This document shows, piece after piece, positions 1 to 8,370 of a DNA stretch of 64,000 nucleotides (positions are counted from its first letter, which is position 1; every line of letters begins with the position of its first letter). The notes under the pieces are model-generated. The model ran no database searches and had not been told where the DNA came from. It worked only from the letters and a program-made list of their open reading frames with translations. A program made the position numbers and the translations under genes. The stretch is from CAKUIA01 sp044433115 (lineage in GTDB: Bacteria; Verrucomicrobiota; Verrucomicrobiia; Opitutales; Intestinicryptomonadaceae): positions 124,001 to 188,000 of the forward strand of contig JAWXTY010000001.1 of assembly GCA_044433115.1 (NCBI GenBank), written 5' to 3'.

Positions 1-934
1 CTCTTTCGTCGCTATTATTTAAATCAATTTCAAATATACCTGAGCTAGAAGAGCTTCTTGACAAAGCTTCCATACCATTTTTATAAGGCAAAGCCTGCAT
101 AAAAGTCTTTCTGTCGTCGTCATCTTCTATAACTTCAAAAGCTTCTTCGGTCGCCAATGCACCTATAGATGCCTTTTGAGACTCATCTGAAACCCACCAA
201 GCTATTCTTGTTTCTAAGAAAGACCTAGACTCCATTTCTGTAGTTTTTGGTATAGTTACCAAAGGCACACGCACTCTCATAGTACTAGTGTTATAGTCGC
301 CACTTTCGTCAGTGATAGAATTTTTCCTAAGCATATTTATATAATCCCTAGTTAGCGTATCTACTGGGTTATAGCTTAGTTGCAAAGTATCTTCAGGTAG
401 AGGAGTTTCTCTCTTGATTGTAATATTACCAGAAACTAAGAAGTTTGCAGCATAGTGCAAGACTCTGTCTGAATAATCAGATCTATCTTCAGCTGCAGCA
501 CGAGGCATAGGGTATATACCAGGAGTAGAGTCCCATACGCCAAGCCAATGTGGGTTAGCAATACCATCTATTTGAGTTATTTCATTTCTATTAAAAGCTG
601 GGTCGTAATTCCAAAACTTATAAGCTGTGTCGTCTTCAAGCTCATCGAATACAGAATTTAGCTTAGTGTCTAAAATAGAGGCGTTTGCACTTATACGTTG
701 GTCAGGTCCCAATGCTTTTTGAACTTCACCTAAGGCTTGAAGTGCTGCAAACTTAGCAGCTTGCTTTGCCCTTTGGTCTAAAATAGTTTGCTTAGACGAG
801 CGTAATTCCATCTGAACTATAGCAGATAAAGTTAGCACCAAAACAACTAAGAAACCCATTAAAAACAAGGACATCACTAGTGCGAATGCTTTTTTCTTTT
901 TAAGTATTAGAGGTAATTTCTTTGATTTTGTCAT
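1..934 (-). CDS. PilX-like / Verru_Chthon cassette A-like membrane protein, partial (3' end beyond window)
   Basis: The reading frame is open from ATG at 934 down to base 1, so only the first 311 codons are present. The N-terminus is basic (MTSKSKK-like, LKKKKAFALVMSLFLMGF) followed by one hydrophobic helix at residues 18-40 and a long extracytoplasmic region. 'KKKAFALVMSLFLMGFLVV' resembles the N-terminus of PilX-type minor pilus assembly proteins and of protein A of the Verru_Chthon pseudopilin cassette, where the prepilin FTLVE motif is replaced. Residues 45-70 (SSKQTILDQRAKQAAKFAAL) continue the amphipathic helix typical of pilins. A pseudopilin operon at 34787-38533 fits the same secretion or pilus apparatus. 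The start is the first ATG and is supported by the hydrophobic segment directly after it. The family assignment is by N-terminal architecture only. Confidence 0.6.
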   Translation of the reverse strand, partial: MTKSKKLPLILKKKKAFALVMSLFLMGFLVVLVLTLSAIVQMELRSSKQTILDQRAKQAAKFAALQALGEVQKALGPDQRISANASILDTKLNSVFDELEDDTAYKFWNYDPAFNRNEITQIDGIANPHWLGVWDSTPGIYPMPRAAAEDRSDYSDRVLHYAANFLVSGNITIKRETPLPEDTLQLSYNPVDTLTRDYINMLRKNSITDESGDYNTSTMRVRVPLVTIPKTTEMESRSFLETRIAWWVSDESQKASIGALATEEAFEVIEDDDDRKTFMQALPYKNGMEALSRSSSSSGIFEIDLNNSDER

Positions 935-1095
935 TATGTTATTAAGTAAATTTTAGTATAAGTAGGGAATTGCCTATATAGCGAATTTCATATAGACATA
1001 TATAAATTTATATAGTGCATTTTATATAAATGACTTCAATTGTAAAGCATTTTGTTTAAAAAAAGCACATATAAGTAAGAAAGCCCTTTTAAATA

Positions 1096-1125
1096 TTGAC
1101 ATCTAAAAGAGTCAAGAGATATATT
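1096..1125 (+). promoter_or_regulatory. Promoter of the DUF1080 lipoprotein gene, abutting the start codon
   Basis: A perfect -35 box TTGACA lies at 1096-1101, followed by an 18-bp spacer and a -10 box TATATT at 1120-1125. Only six bases separate the -10 box from the ATG at 1132, and no Shine-Dalgarno sequence is present. Transcription starting about 7 nt after the -10 box would begin at the A of the start codon, so a leaderless mRNA is predicted. Confidence 0.6.
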
Positions 1126-1131
1126 ATATTT

Positions 1132-1797
1132 ATGAAAAAAACATTTTTAATATCTCTAGCTTCACTTTTTCTTTTAACTTCTTGTAAGTCTACAGAGGAC
1201 TCTTGCTCTACTTGTTGCTCTAAGGACAACGTAACCAATTTACTCGCCTGCAATGATTTATCTAATTGGGACTACGCTTTTAAAGAAGAAGTTGCAAATT
1301 CTAAGGACATCTTCTTTATGAAAGATGGCGTATTAAATGTAACAGGCAAAGTTTTTGGATATATCTATACTAAAGAAGAATATAGCAATTTTAAGCTAAG
1401 CTTAGAGTGGTCTATGCCTCAAGGCAAAACTAATAGTGGCGTATTTCTATATTTGACTGGCGAAAAGAAGGTTTGGCCATCTTGTGTGGAATGTCAACTT
1501 ATGTCTGGCAAAGCTGGCGACTTTATACTTATGAACGCCCCTCTTATTGATATAAAAAGACCAAATGGCACAGTTCGCAAGGGTATGCAATCTGTAAAAA
1601 TGCAAAATCCAACTACAGAACTTCCTTTGGGTGAATGGAATAAAGCTGAAATCATCTGCGAAAATGGCAATATAAAAGTATATATAAATGGCTCTTTGCA
1701 AAATGAGACAACTTCTACAGAAAAATCTGGACACATTGCCCTACAAAGCGAAGGTGGCTACCTTTTGTTTAAGAATGTAAATATAGAAAAGCTTTAG
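1132..1797 (+). CDS. DUF1080 (3-keto-disaccharide hydrolase-like) lipoprotein
   Basis: A 221-residue predicted lipoprotein. The signal peptide MKKTFLISLASLFLLTSC has a lipobox with Cys18, followed by a cysteine-rich linker (five Cys within about 14 residues) and a beta-jelly-roll domain from about residue 35 to the end. The segments 'WSMPQGKTNSGVFLYLTG', 'VECQLMSGKAGDF' and 'GEWNKAEIICENGNIKVYINGS' match DUF1080, a family that includes 3-keto-glycoside hydrolases and is abundant in Verrucomicrobia and Planctomycetes. A TTG 36 bases upstream is in frame, but it is the -35 element of the promoter, so ATG 1132 is chosen. Likely role: periplasmic or surface carbohydrate degradation. The substrate cannot be read from the sequence. 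Confidence 0.75.
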   Translation: MKKTFLISLASLFLLTSCKSTEDSCSTCCSKDNVTNLLACNDLSNWDYAFKEEVANSKDIFFMKDGVLNVTGKVFGYIYTKEEYSNFKLSLEWSMPQGKTNSGVFLYLTGEKKVWPSCVECQLMSGKAGDFILMNAPLIDIKRPNGTVRKGMQSVKMQNPTTELPLGEWNKAEIICENGNIKVYINGSLQNETTSTEKSGHIALQSEGGYLLFKNVNIEKL

Positions 1798-1831
1798 GCT
1801 AATTGAAAATTGAAAATTAATTTTTCTTTTG

Positions 1832-1869
1832 GGCTTCTAAAAATTGGCAATTAACTATTTTTAGAAGCC
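1832..1869. repeat. Short hairpin of the TTTCTAAAAATTGG repeat family (element A)
   Basis: A perfect 13-bp inverted repeat (GGCTTCTAAAAAT at 1832-1844, ATTTTTAGAAGCC at 1857-1869) encloses a 12-base loop. The same hairpin unit is found inside the larger element at 18708-19000 (GGCTTCTAAAAATTGGCAAC...CTATTTTTA), and related terminal repeats occur at 13063 and 28173. It lies between the DUF1080 gene and pheS. No T-run follows, so it is not a typical terminator. Confidence 0.7.
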
Positions 1870-1925
1870 TATACTAAAAAAAGCTTGAGATTTTGTGGAT
1901 TATTTGAGATATTTGTACTTTTATT

Positions 1926-2975
1926 ATGGAAGAACAAATAAACGCAATAATCGCTGAATTTGAAAGCAAAATTAAAACTGCAACAACTTCAGCAGAAATT
2001 TCACAAGTATCTGCAAAATTCACTGGAGCAAAAGGCTCACTAACTGCTTTGGTTAAAACTATACCTTCTTTAGAAAGTGTAGAAGACAAGCGTAATGCAG
2101 GCAAGTTAATCAATAAAGCTAAAAATATCATAGAAGAAGCGATAACTAAGGCTTATACTGTTGCTGAAAACGCTAAAATGCAAAAGGCTCTTGGGGATAA
2201 ATTCGACATAACTTTAACTAATATCGACGCTCCTCAAGGGACTCTTCACCCACTAACTAAAACTGTTAGACGCATTTGTGATATATTCAAAAAAATTGGC
2301 TTTACTGTTGCTCAAGCTACAGATATTGACACTGAGTGGTACTGCTTTGACGCACTAAATACCCCTAAAGACCACCCTGCTCGTGATGCTCAAGACACGC
2401 TATTTATGCCAGCGAACGCAAAGTTCACTAATATAAATAAGAAAGAGCAAGAATTTTATCTTTTGAGAAGTCATACTTCTACAGTTCAAATTAGAACTAT
2501 GTTAAAAGAGTCTGCACCTGTGCGTATTATTGCCCCTGGTCGTGCATTTCGTAGAGATACAGTAGATGCAACTCACTCTGCAAATTTCAACCAACTTGAG
2601 TGCTTGTATATAGATAAGGACGTTCGTCTAACTGACCTTAAGGCTGTTTTAGACTATATGTTTAAGGAACTTTTTGGAGAGGGAGCAAAAACAAGGCTTC
2701 GCCCTAGCTTTTTCCCATTTACAGAACCTAGCTTTGAAGTGGACTTTATGAGTCCTGATATGGGAAAGCTAAGCAATAAATGGATAGAGATTATGGGCTG
2801 TGGTCTAGTAGACCCTAACGTGCTTGAAAACGTAGGTATAGATAGCAAAGTATACTCAGGTTATGCCTTTGGATTGGGTGTAGAAAGAGTTGCAATGCTT
2901 ATGCACTCTATAGACGACATAAGGCACTTTTATGCGAATGACATAAGGTTCTTAAAACAATTTTCAGCAAGATAG
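1926..2975 (+). CDS. pheS: Phenylalanine--tRNA ligase alpha subunit
   Basis: Charges tRNA-Phe as the catalytic subunit of the (alpha-beta)2 cytosolic enzyme. The protein has 349 residues, normal for the family. It has an N-terminal helical tRNA-binding arm (about 1-85) and a class II synthetase core (about 100-345). Motif 2 is seen as 'GRAFRRDTVDATHSANFNQLE', slightly varied from the usual form, and motif 3 as 'YAFGLGVERVAML'. 'LRSHTSTVQIRTML' lies just before motif 2. The gene sits 12 bp upstream of pheT, as in most bacteria. No Shine-Dalgarno precedes the ATG. A TTGAGA/TATTTG pair ends 10 nt before the start, which suggests a very short leader. Confidence 0.97.
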   Translation: MEEQINAIIAEFESKIKTATTSAEISQVSAKFTGAKGSLTALVKTIPSLESVEDKRNAGKLINKAKNIIEEAITKAYTVAENAKMQKALGDKFDITLTNIDAPQGTLHPLTKTVRRICDIFKKIGFTVAQATDIDTEWYCFDALNTPKDHPARDAQDTLFMPANAKFTNINKKEQEFYLLRSHTSTVQIRTMLKESAPVRIIAPGRAFRRDTVDATHSANFNQLECLYIDKDVRLTDLKAVLDYMFKELFGEGAKTRLRPSFFPFTEPSFEVDFMSPDMGKLSNKWIEIMGCGLVDPNVLENVGIDSKVYSGYAFGLGVERVAMLMHSIDDIRHFYANDIRFLKQFSAR

Positions 2976-2987
2976 GTAAAAATTTTT

Positions 2988-5420
2988 ATGAATATAAGTT
3001 TAAAATGGCTAAATAAGTATATAGATTTAAGCGATGTTTCTGTAGAAGAAATTGCTACAGCTTTGCCTATGATAGGTTTAGAAGTTGAAAGCGTTAAAAC
3101 TTTGGGTATGCCTCAAATAGACAACTTAGTTGTTGGGCAAATTCTAAGTAGAGACCAACACCCTAACGCCGACAAGCTTGGAGTATGTATGGTAAAGGTT
3201 TCTGCTGATAAAGAGCCTATACAAATTGTGTGTGGAGCTAGTAACTATAAGGTTTTAGACAAAGTTCCTGTGGCTATGATAGGGGCAAAGTTGCCTGCTG
3301 AAGATGGCGTATTTGAAATTAAGTTATCAAAGCTTAGGGGCGTTGAGTCTAATGGTATGATGTGTTCTGCTAGAGAATTGGGTATGGGGCAAGACCACAG
3401 TGGCTTATTGATTTTAGACGAGTCTTTGAGCGTTGGCACTCCTATAAACGACATATTTACAGACACAGATACTGTATTTGAAATAGAGCTAACAGCAAAT
3501 AGGGGCGATTGCCTCAGCCACATAGGTATAGCAAGAGACTTAGCTGCCTACTTCAAGAAGAAGTTGACTGTTATAGAACCTAGTCATACAAATTACTTTA
3601 CTCGCCCTACATCTGAGTTGCTAGAAAACCTTGTTGTAGAAACTGAGAACTGCCCTTTATATACAGCAGTTGCAGTGCGTAACGTGAAAGTTGCAGAAAG
3701 TCCTGATTGGCTTAAGCGTGATTTAGAGGCTATAGGCTTGCGTCCTATAAATAACGTAGTAGACATTACTAATTACGTTATGATGGAGTATGGGCAACCT
3801 CTACACGCCTTTGATGCAAAGGATATTTCTACAAAGAAGATTGTTATACGCCAAGCAAAAGAAGGCGAAACTCTAAAGACTTTAGATTCTAAAGAACACA
3901 AGCTTAGCCCTCTAAATATGCTAATTTGCAATGGCGAAACTGCTATAGGCTTAGCTGGGGTTATGGGAGGCGAAAACTCTGAAGTTAAGAGCGACACTAC
4001 TGACATTATATTGGAATCTGCTTATTTCAATTCAGGCAATGTTAGAGCCACTTCAAGAAAGTTGAATATACACACTGACGCTTCTTATAGATTTGCTAGA
4101 GACGTTGATCCTGCTGGCGTATTTAAAGCAAGCCAAAGAGCTGTTGATATGTTGATAGAGATTGCAGGTGGAGTAAAAGAAGGCGACCCTTATATAGTAG
4201 GCAAAGCTCCAAGAGGCGATAGAACTATAGAGCTTGAACATTTTTATTTAGAAAACACGCTTGGCTTTGAAGTTGCTAAAGCAGATCTAATTAGCGTATT
4301 TAGTGCATTGGGCTTCACTGTTGAGGACTTAGGCGAAAAATATAGCGTATTAGTACCTTCATTTAGAGCAGAAGTAGATAGGGCTATAGACCTAGTTGAA
4401 GAATTTATTAGAATTTTTGGCTCAGATAAAATACCTGAAGTTAGAGTAACTACAAAGGCTACTTTTAGAGATGATGACAAGACTTATCAATTCGAAACTA
4501 AGGTTGCTGACTTACTTGCTTATAATGGATTTAACGAGTGCCAACACTATACGCTTAGAGACTCTAAAGTCTGCGAAAAGCTACACCCTAGTTTAGATAT
4601 AGAGACGCTTAAGCTCGATAATCCACTAACTAGCGACCAAGACTGCATTCGCCCTAGCCTACTCGATGGCTTGCTCGACGCTCTTAGATTGAACTTAGAC
4701 GCACAAAACGCTTTCAAGGGTCTTTTCGAACAAGGTAAAGTGTTTAGAGCAACAAAGGGCGAAATTACTGAATTGATGTCTGTTGCCTTTGTATTTTGTC
4801 AAAGCACTCAAGGCAAGCAATGGAAATCAAGGGAAAACTCTGATTTGTTCACAGCTAAAAAGTATGTAACAGACATTATGAGCCTATTAAATATAGATAG
4901 GTTTAACCTCGAAGCTAACGACAATGTTATATTTGAAGAAGGCTTTGCAGGTAAAGCTGGTATCTACTCAAGAGAGGGATATAGCATAGAATTTGGAGCA
5001 TTGAACTTGGCTATGTTGAGAGATATGGGAATTAACTGCCCTGTATTTGCTGGCGAAATCATTTTAAAGAGCGACGTTTGCAATAGGAAAAAATCTATAG
5101 AAAAATTCCAAAGCTTCAGTTTGTTCCCTTCAAGTACTAGAGACTTGGCACTAATCGTCGATAGAGACATAAAGGCAGCAAGCTTGGTATTTGAAATATC
5201 AAAATTGGCAGCCCAAAAGGCAAAGGGAGTTTGCGAAATAGATAAAGTTGATATATTCGACGCTTATGAGGGCGACAATCTTGGCGAAAACAAAAAGAGC
5301 CTAGCCTTTTCTATATCATTTAGAGCTACAGATAGAACGCTAAAGACTGAAGAAGTTGCAAAGATTTTCGATGCAATTTGTGCAGACTTATCTAAAAAGT
5401 ATCAACTTAGAGCCTCTTAG
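2988..5420 (+). CDS. pheT: Phenylalanine--tRNA ligase beta subunit
   Basis: Partner of PheS; provides tRNA recognition and editing. The 810 residues show the full bacterial domain order: the N-terminal region, an EMAP/OB-fold tRNA-binding domain (about 40-150, 'DQHPNADKLGVCMV'), the B3/B4 editing domain (about 210-390, with 'PLHAFDA' and 'GVMGGENSEV'), B5 (about 405-475), the catalytic-like core, and a C-terminal ferredoxin-fold anticodon-binding domain (about 715-808, 'SFSLFPSSTRDLALIVDRDI'). It is co-transcribed with pheS and ends 3 bases before tatC, so it is probably in one operon with tatC. Confidence 0.97.
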   Translation: MNISLKWLNKYIDLSDVSVEEIATALPMIGLEVESVKTLGMPQIDNLVVGQILSRDQHPNADKLGVCMVKVSADKEPIQIVCGASNYKVLDKVPVAMIGAKLPAEDGVFEIKLSKLRGVESNGMMCSARELGMGQDHSGLLILDESLSVGTPINDIFTDTDTVFEIELTANRGDCLSHIGIARDLAAYFKKKLTVIEPSHTNYFTRPTSELLENLVVETENCPLYTAVAVRNVKVAESPDWLKRDLEAIGLRPINNVVDITNYVMMEYGQPLHAFDAKDISTKKIVIRQAKEGETLKTLDSKEHKLSPLNMLICNGETAIGLAGVMGGENSEVKSDTTDIILESAYFNSGNVRATSRKLNIHTDASYRFARDVDPAGVFKASQRAVDMLIEIAGGVKEGDPYIVGKAPRGDRTIELEHFYLENTLGFEVAKADLISVFSALGFTVEDLGEKYSVLVPSFRAEVDRAIDLVEEFIRIFGSDKIPEVRVTTKATFRDDDKTYQFETKVADLLAYNGFNECQHYTLRDSKVCEKLHPSLDIETLKLDNPLTSDQDCIRPSLLDGLLDALRLNLDAQNAFKGLFEQGKVFRATKGEITELMSVAFVFCQSTQGKQWKSRENSDLFTAKKYVTDIMSLLNIDRFNLEANDNVIFEEGFAGKAGIYSREGYSIEFGALNLAMLRDMGINCPVFAGEIILKSDVCNRKKSIEKFQSFSLFPSSTRDLALIVDRDIKAASLVFEISKLAAQKAKGVCEIDKVDIFDAYEGDNLGENKKSLAFSISFRATDRTLKTEEVAKIFDAICADLSKKYQLRAS

Positions 5421-5423
5421 GAT

Positions 5424-6572
5424 ATGTCGGAAGAAAAGAGCGAAAAGAACAGTACTGAAAAAGAGATGACTTTTTTTGAGCATCTCGAAGAAATGCGTTG
5501 GGTAATATTTAAGTGTTTATTTACCTTAGTTATTACTTGTGCCTCTCTCTGTTTTTTCTTTCCCTATTTGAATGCCTTGAATGCCTTTTTAATGGGTCCA
5601 TTAAACACTGCAAAAGAAATGCTTGGAGCTGACATAGAAGTTAGAATTTCAAGCATAACAAGCCCTATCTTTATCATACTATATATGATATTTTTAGGGG
5701 GCTTTGCGATAAGCTTGCCTATAATGGCGTATTTCATTGCAAGCTTTATCTCTCCTGCACTGAACAAGGCAGAAAAAGCTACTCTTATACCAGGGGTACT
5801 TGCTGCTATAGTTTTATTCTTTTTAGGGGCTTTAATGACATATTTTATCATATTGCCTTTAGGGATATATTTTTCAACAGGGCTCGCTACTGATATTTTA
5901 CAAACGACAATGCTCTTAGATGCTGAGGTTTACTATTCTTTTGTATGTCTATGTATATTAGGTATAGGCTTGGCGTTTGAGTTGCCTCTTTTGGAAGTAA
6001 TATTGATATACTTAGGGATATTGAATGTTGAAACTCTCAAAAAAAGTAGACGTTGGGTAATCCTTATATTAGTAATTATTGCTGCAGTAATTACGCCTCC
6101 TGACTTTGTTACGCAATTAACCCTTGCTATGCCTCTTTATGTACTTTTTGAGCTTGCCCTAATTGTTGGAGAAACTCTTAGAAAGCGTAAGGAAAAGAAA
6201 GAAAAAGAGCAAGAAGAAGCTGAGGAAGCCGAAGAACGTGAAGAGGCTAGACTCGCTGCTATAGAGCGTAAAAACAAGGCTTTGTTGGGCTTGGATAACG
6301 CAGATACAGACGACGAATTTGAGCAACTTGAAAAGGAAGCAAACGAAGACGAATTTTCAAGTAAATACGCAAAATATTATAAAGTTGACGAGAGTTATGA
6401 ACTAGAAAACTATGGCGAAGATTTATATGAGGACTATTTAGCCGAAAAAGAAGCTATAGACTCTTTAGAGCCTAAGTGGGATTTGAATGTCCCTAATTTA
6501 GAGCCTAAGTGGAATTTAAATCAAAAGGCTGAAGAAAGCTCTAAAACTAGCGAAGATGAAGAAAGCTCTTAA
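5424..6572 (+). CDS. tatC: Sec-independent protein translocase TatC with a long acidic tail
   Basis: Core receptor of the Tat export pathway in the inner membrane. The 'MTFFEHLEEMRWVIFKCL' N-terminus carries the conserved TatC H-L-x-E-(M/L)-R motif, and about six hydrophobic segments lie between residues 27 and 245. The roughly 130-residue C-terminal extension is unusual. It begins with a highly charged K/E helix (about 255-290) and ends with two copies of an LEPKWxLN motif separated by a few residues; typical TatC ends shortly after the last membrane helix. No tatA is adjacent: the tatA of this window is at 38685. The gene follows pheT by 3 bases and overlaps the next lipoprotein gene by 17 bases. 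Confidence 0.93.
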   Translation: MSEEKSEKNSTEKEMTFFEHLEEMRWVIFKCLFTLVITCASLCFFFPYLNALNAFLMGPLNTAKEMLGADIEVRISSITSPIFIILYMIFLGGFAISLPIMAYFIASFISPALNKAEKATLIPGVLAAIVLFFLGALMTYFIILPLGIYFSTGLATDILQTTMLLDAEVYYSFVCLCILGIGLAFELPLLEVILIYLGILNVETLKKSRRWVILILVIIAAVITPPDFVTQLTLAMPLYVLFELALIVGETLRKRKEKKEKEQEEAEEAEEREEARLAAIERKNKALLGLDNADTDDEFEQLEKEANEDEFSSKYAKYYKVDESYELENYGEDLYEDYLAEKEAIDSLEPKWDLNVPNLEPKWNLNQKAEESSKTSEDEESS

Positions 6573-8370
6573 CTTATTTATAATTAGCATTTTGCTTAGC
6601 CTACTTGGCTGTAGCGAAAAGGTGGAACTTCAAAGAGAAAACTTTGAATTGCCTAAAGATGTGGAAATAGTGGATTGTGATGTTGGGACTTATGGGGGTT
6701 ATTTTGTATTGACTATAAATGGCGAGCCAAAGACTTTTAACCCTATGTTTATGACAGACGCAAATTCATCTTATATAAGTGGCTGGACTATAGGCAAACT
6801 CATTGATTACGACCCTATTAAGCAAGAGCATATCCCTGCTTTAGCAAAATCGTGGGAGATGCTTGACGACAAAAAGACTTATATATTTAAGTTGCGTGAG
6901 GGCATTAAATTTAGCGATGGAGCAGATTTTACTGCCAATGATATAATTTTTACCTTTGACTGTATATTTGCCCCTAAGCTAGACGAAGATGGCAAGCCTA
7001 TCGTAGGCGAAAATGGCAAGGAGCTTTTGCGTTATCCAAGTCGAGACGCTGGGCAATATACTATAGGTGGCGAATATCTAAAATATAGAATGATAGATGA
7101 TTACACTGTGGAATTTAAGACTGCAAGTATTTATGCTCCATTTATTAACGACATTGCATATTTAGATATATTGCCTAAGCATAAACTACAAAAAGCCTTT
7201 GATGATGGCACGCTCGGACAAGCTTGGTCGAGCAAGACTGCTATAGAAAGCCCTGAGGAAATTGTGAGCTTAGGAGCTTTTAAATTGAGTTCTTATAAAG
7301 TTGGTGAAAGGCTTGTTTTAGAGCCAAACCCTCACTATTGGAAAGCAGATAAATCTGGGCAACGCCTGCCTTATATAGATTATTTGATATTCAAATTTGT
7401 TGCAGATGCAAATACAGCAACTGTGCTTTTTGCCACAGGACAAAGCGATTGTGCAAGTATCAGTGCAAATGACTACCCTTGGGTTAAGAACTTTGCTAAG
7501 ACCTACGACTTTGAAATCATAGATAGAGGTGCAGACTCTGGCATACAATATATCACCTTTAATCAAAACCCAAGAGCAAACTCCGATGGCAAGAGCTATG
7601 TAGAAAAACACAAGCTCGCTTGGTTTACAAACAAGAATTTTAGACAAGCGATACTGCACGCTATAAATAGAAGAGACCTAATTGAAGGCACGTTTTTTGG
7701 TAGGGCTACAGAAACTCATAGCATAATTAGTAGCTCGAATGTCAGGTGGCATAACCCCAATGTAAGGCAATATCCATATTCTGTAGAGAAATCTAAGGAG
7801 CTTTTAGAGGGGGCTGGTTTTTACTATAAAGATGGCTTACTCTATGATAAAGATGGAAATGCTGTGGAATTTTCTTTGATTATTGCAGACTCTTCGCTTA
7901 GTGCTGTGAATATATCTACGACAGTGGTAGAAAATTTGAAGGACTTAGGGATAAAGGTAAAGCTTACTGCCCTAGACTTTTCGGCATTGCTCTCGAAAGT
8001 AAACGATACATACGACTTTGACGCTGTAATGCTTGGCTTCACAGGAGGAGGCGACCCCTCTGGAGGCAAGGCTATATATAAGAGTGATGGCTTTTTGCAT
8101 ATATGGAACCCTCGCCAAGAGACACCTCATACAGATTGGGAAAGGCGTGTAGATGAACTTATGCTAGCCCAAGAAGCAGAGATGGACTATGAAAAGCGAA
8201 GAGCTATAGTTTGGCAAATGCAAGAGGTATTTTCAGAAGAGTTGCCACTGCTATTTTTAACTACACCTTTTAGCTATTCTGGCGTAAAGAAGAAGTGGAA
8301 GAATATAAAAATCCCTAAGGACTCTTCTATAATTTGGAATTTAGACGAACTATATCAAGACAATGATTAA
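6556..8370 (+). CDS. ABC transporter substrate-binding lipoprotein, family 5 (peptide/oligopeptide type)
   Basis: A 604-residue extracytoplasmic solute-binding protein. The signal peptide MKKALNLFIISILLSLLGC has lipidation at Cys19. The body matches SBP_bac_5 (OppA/DppA/AppA type): 'NGEPKTFNPMF', 'ALAKSWEMLDDKKTYIFKLR', 'GIKFSDGADFTANDIIFTFD', 'NKNFRQAILHAINRRDLIEG' and 'WQMQEVFSEELPLLFL'. It is coupled to the fused permease downstream by an 8-base overlap and to tatC upstream by a 17-base overlap. The ligand is probably a peptide, but family 5 proteins also bind sugars, nickel and other compounds, so the substrate is open. Confidence 0.9.
   Translation: MKKALNLFIISILLSLLGCSEKVELQRENFELPKDVEIVDCDVGTYGGYFVLTINGEPKTFNPMFMTDANSSYISGWTIGKLIDYDPIKQEHIPALAKSWEMLDDKKTYIFKLREGIKFSDGADFTANDIIFTFDCIFAPKLDEDGKPIVGENGKELLRYPSRDAGQYTIGGEYLKYRMIDDYTVEFKTASIYAPFINDIAYLDILPKHKLQKAFDDGTLGQAWSSKTAIESPEEIVSLGAFKLSSYKVGERLVLEPNPHYWKADKSGQRLPYIDYLIFKFVADANTATVLFATGQSDCASISANDYPWVKNFAKTYDFEIIDRGADSGIQYITFNQNPRANSDGKSYVEKHKLAWFTNKNFRQAILHAINRRDLIEGTFFGRATETHSIISSSNVRWHNPNVRQYPYSVEKSKELLEGAGFYYKDGLLYDKDGNAVEFSLIIADSSLSAVNISTTVVENLKDLGIKVKLTALDFSALLSKVNDTYDFDAVMLGFTGGGDPSGGKAIYKSDGFLHIWNPRQETPHTDWERRVDELMLAQEAEMDYEKRRAIVWQMQEVFSEELPLLFLTTPFSYSGVKKKWKNIKIPKDSSIIWNLDELYQDND

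Noticed and set aside
1096..1131. TTG start that would add 12 residues to the DUF1080 lipoprotein
   Set aside because: This TTG is part of a consensus TTGACA -35 box, and ATG 1132 gives a perfect lipoprotein signal peptide.
7318..7659. 113-codon open frame on the minus strand
   Set aside because: Shadow of the solute-binding protein gene.
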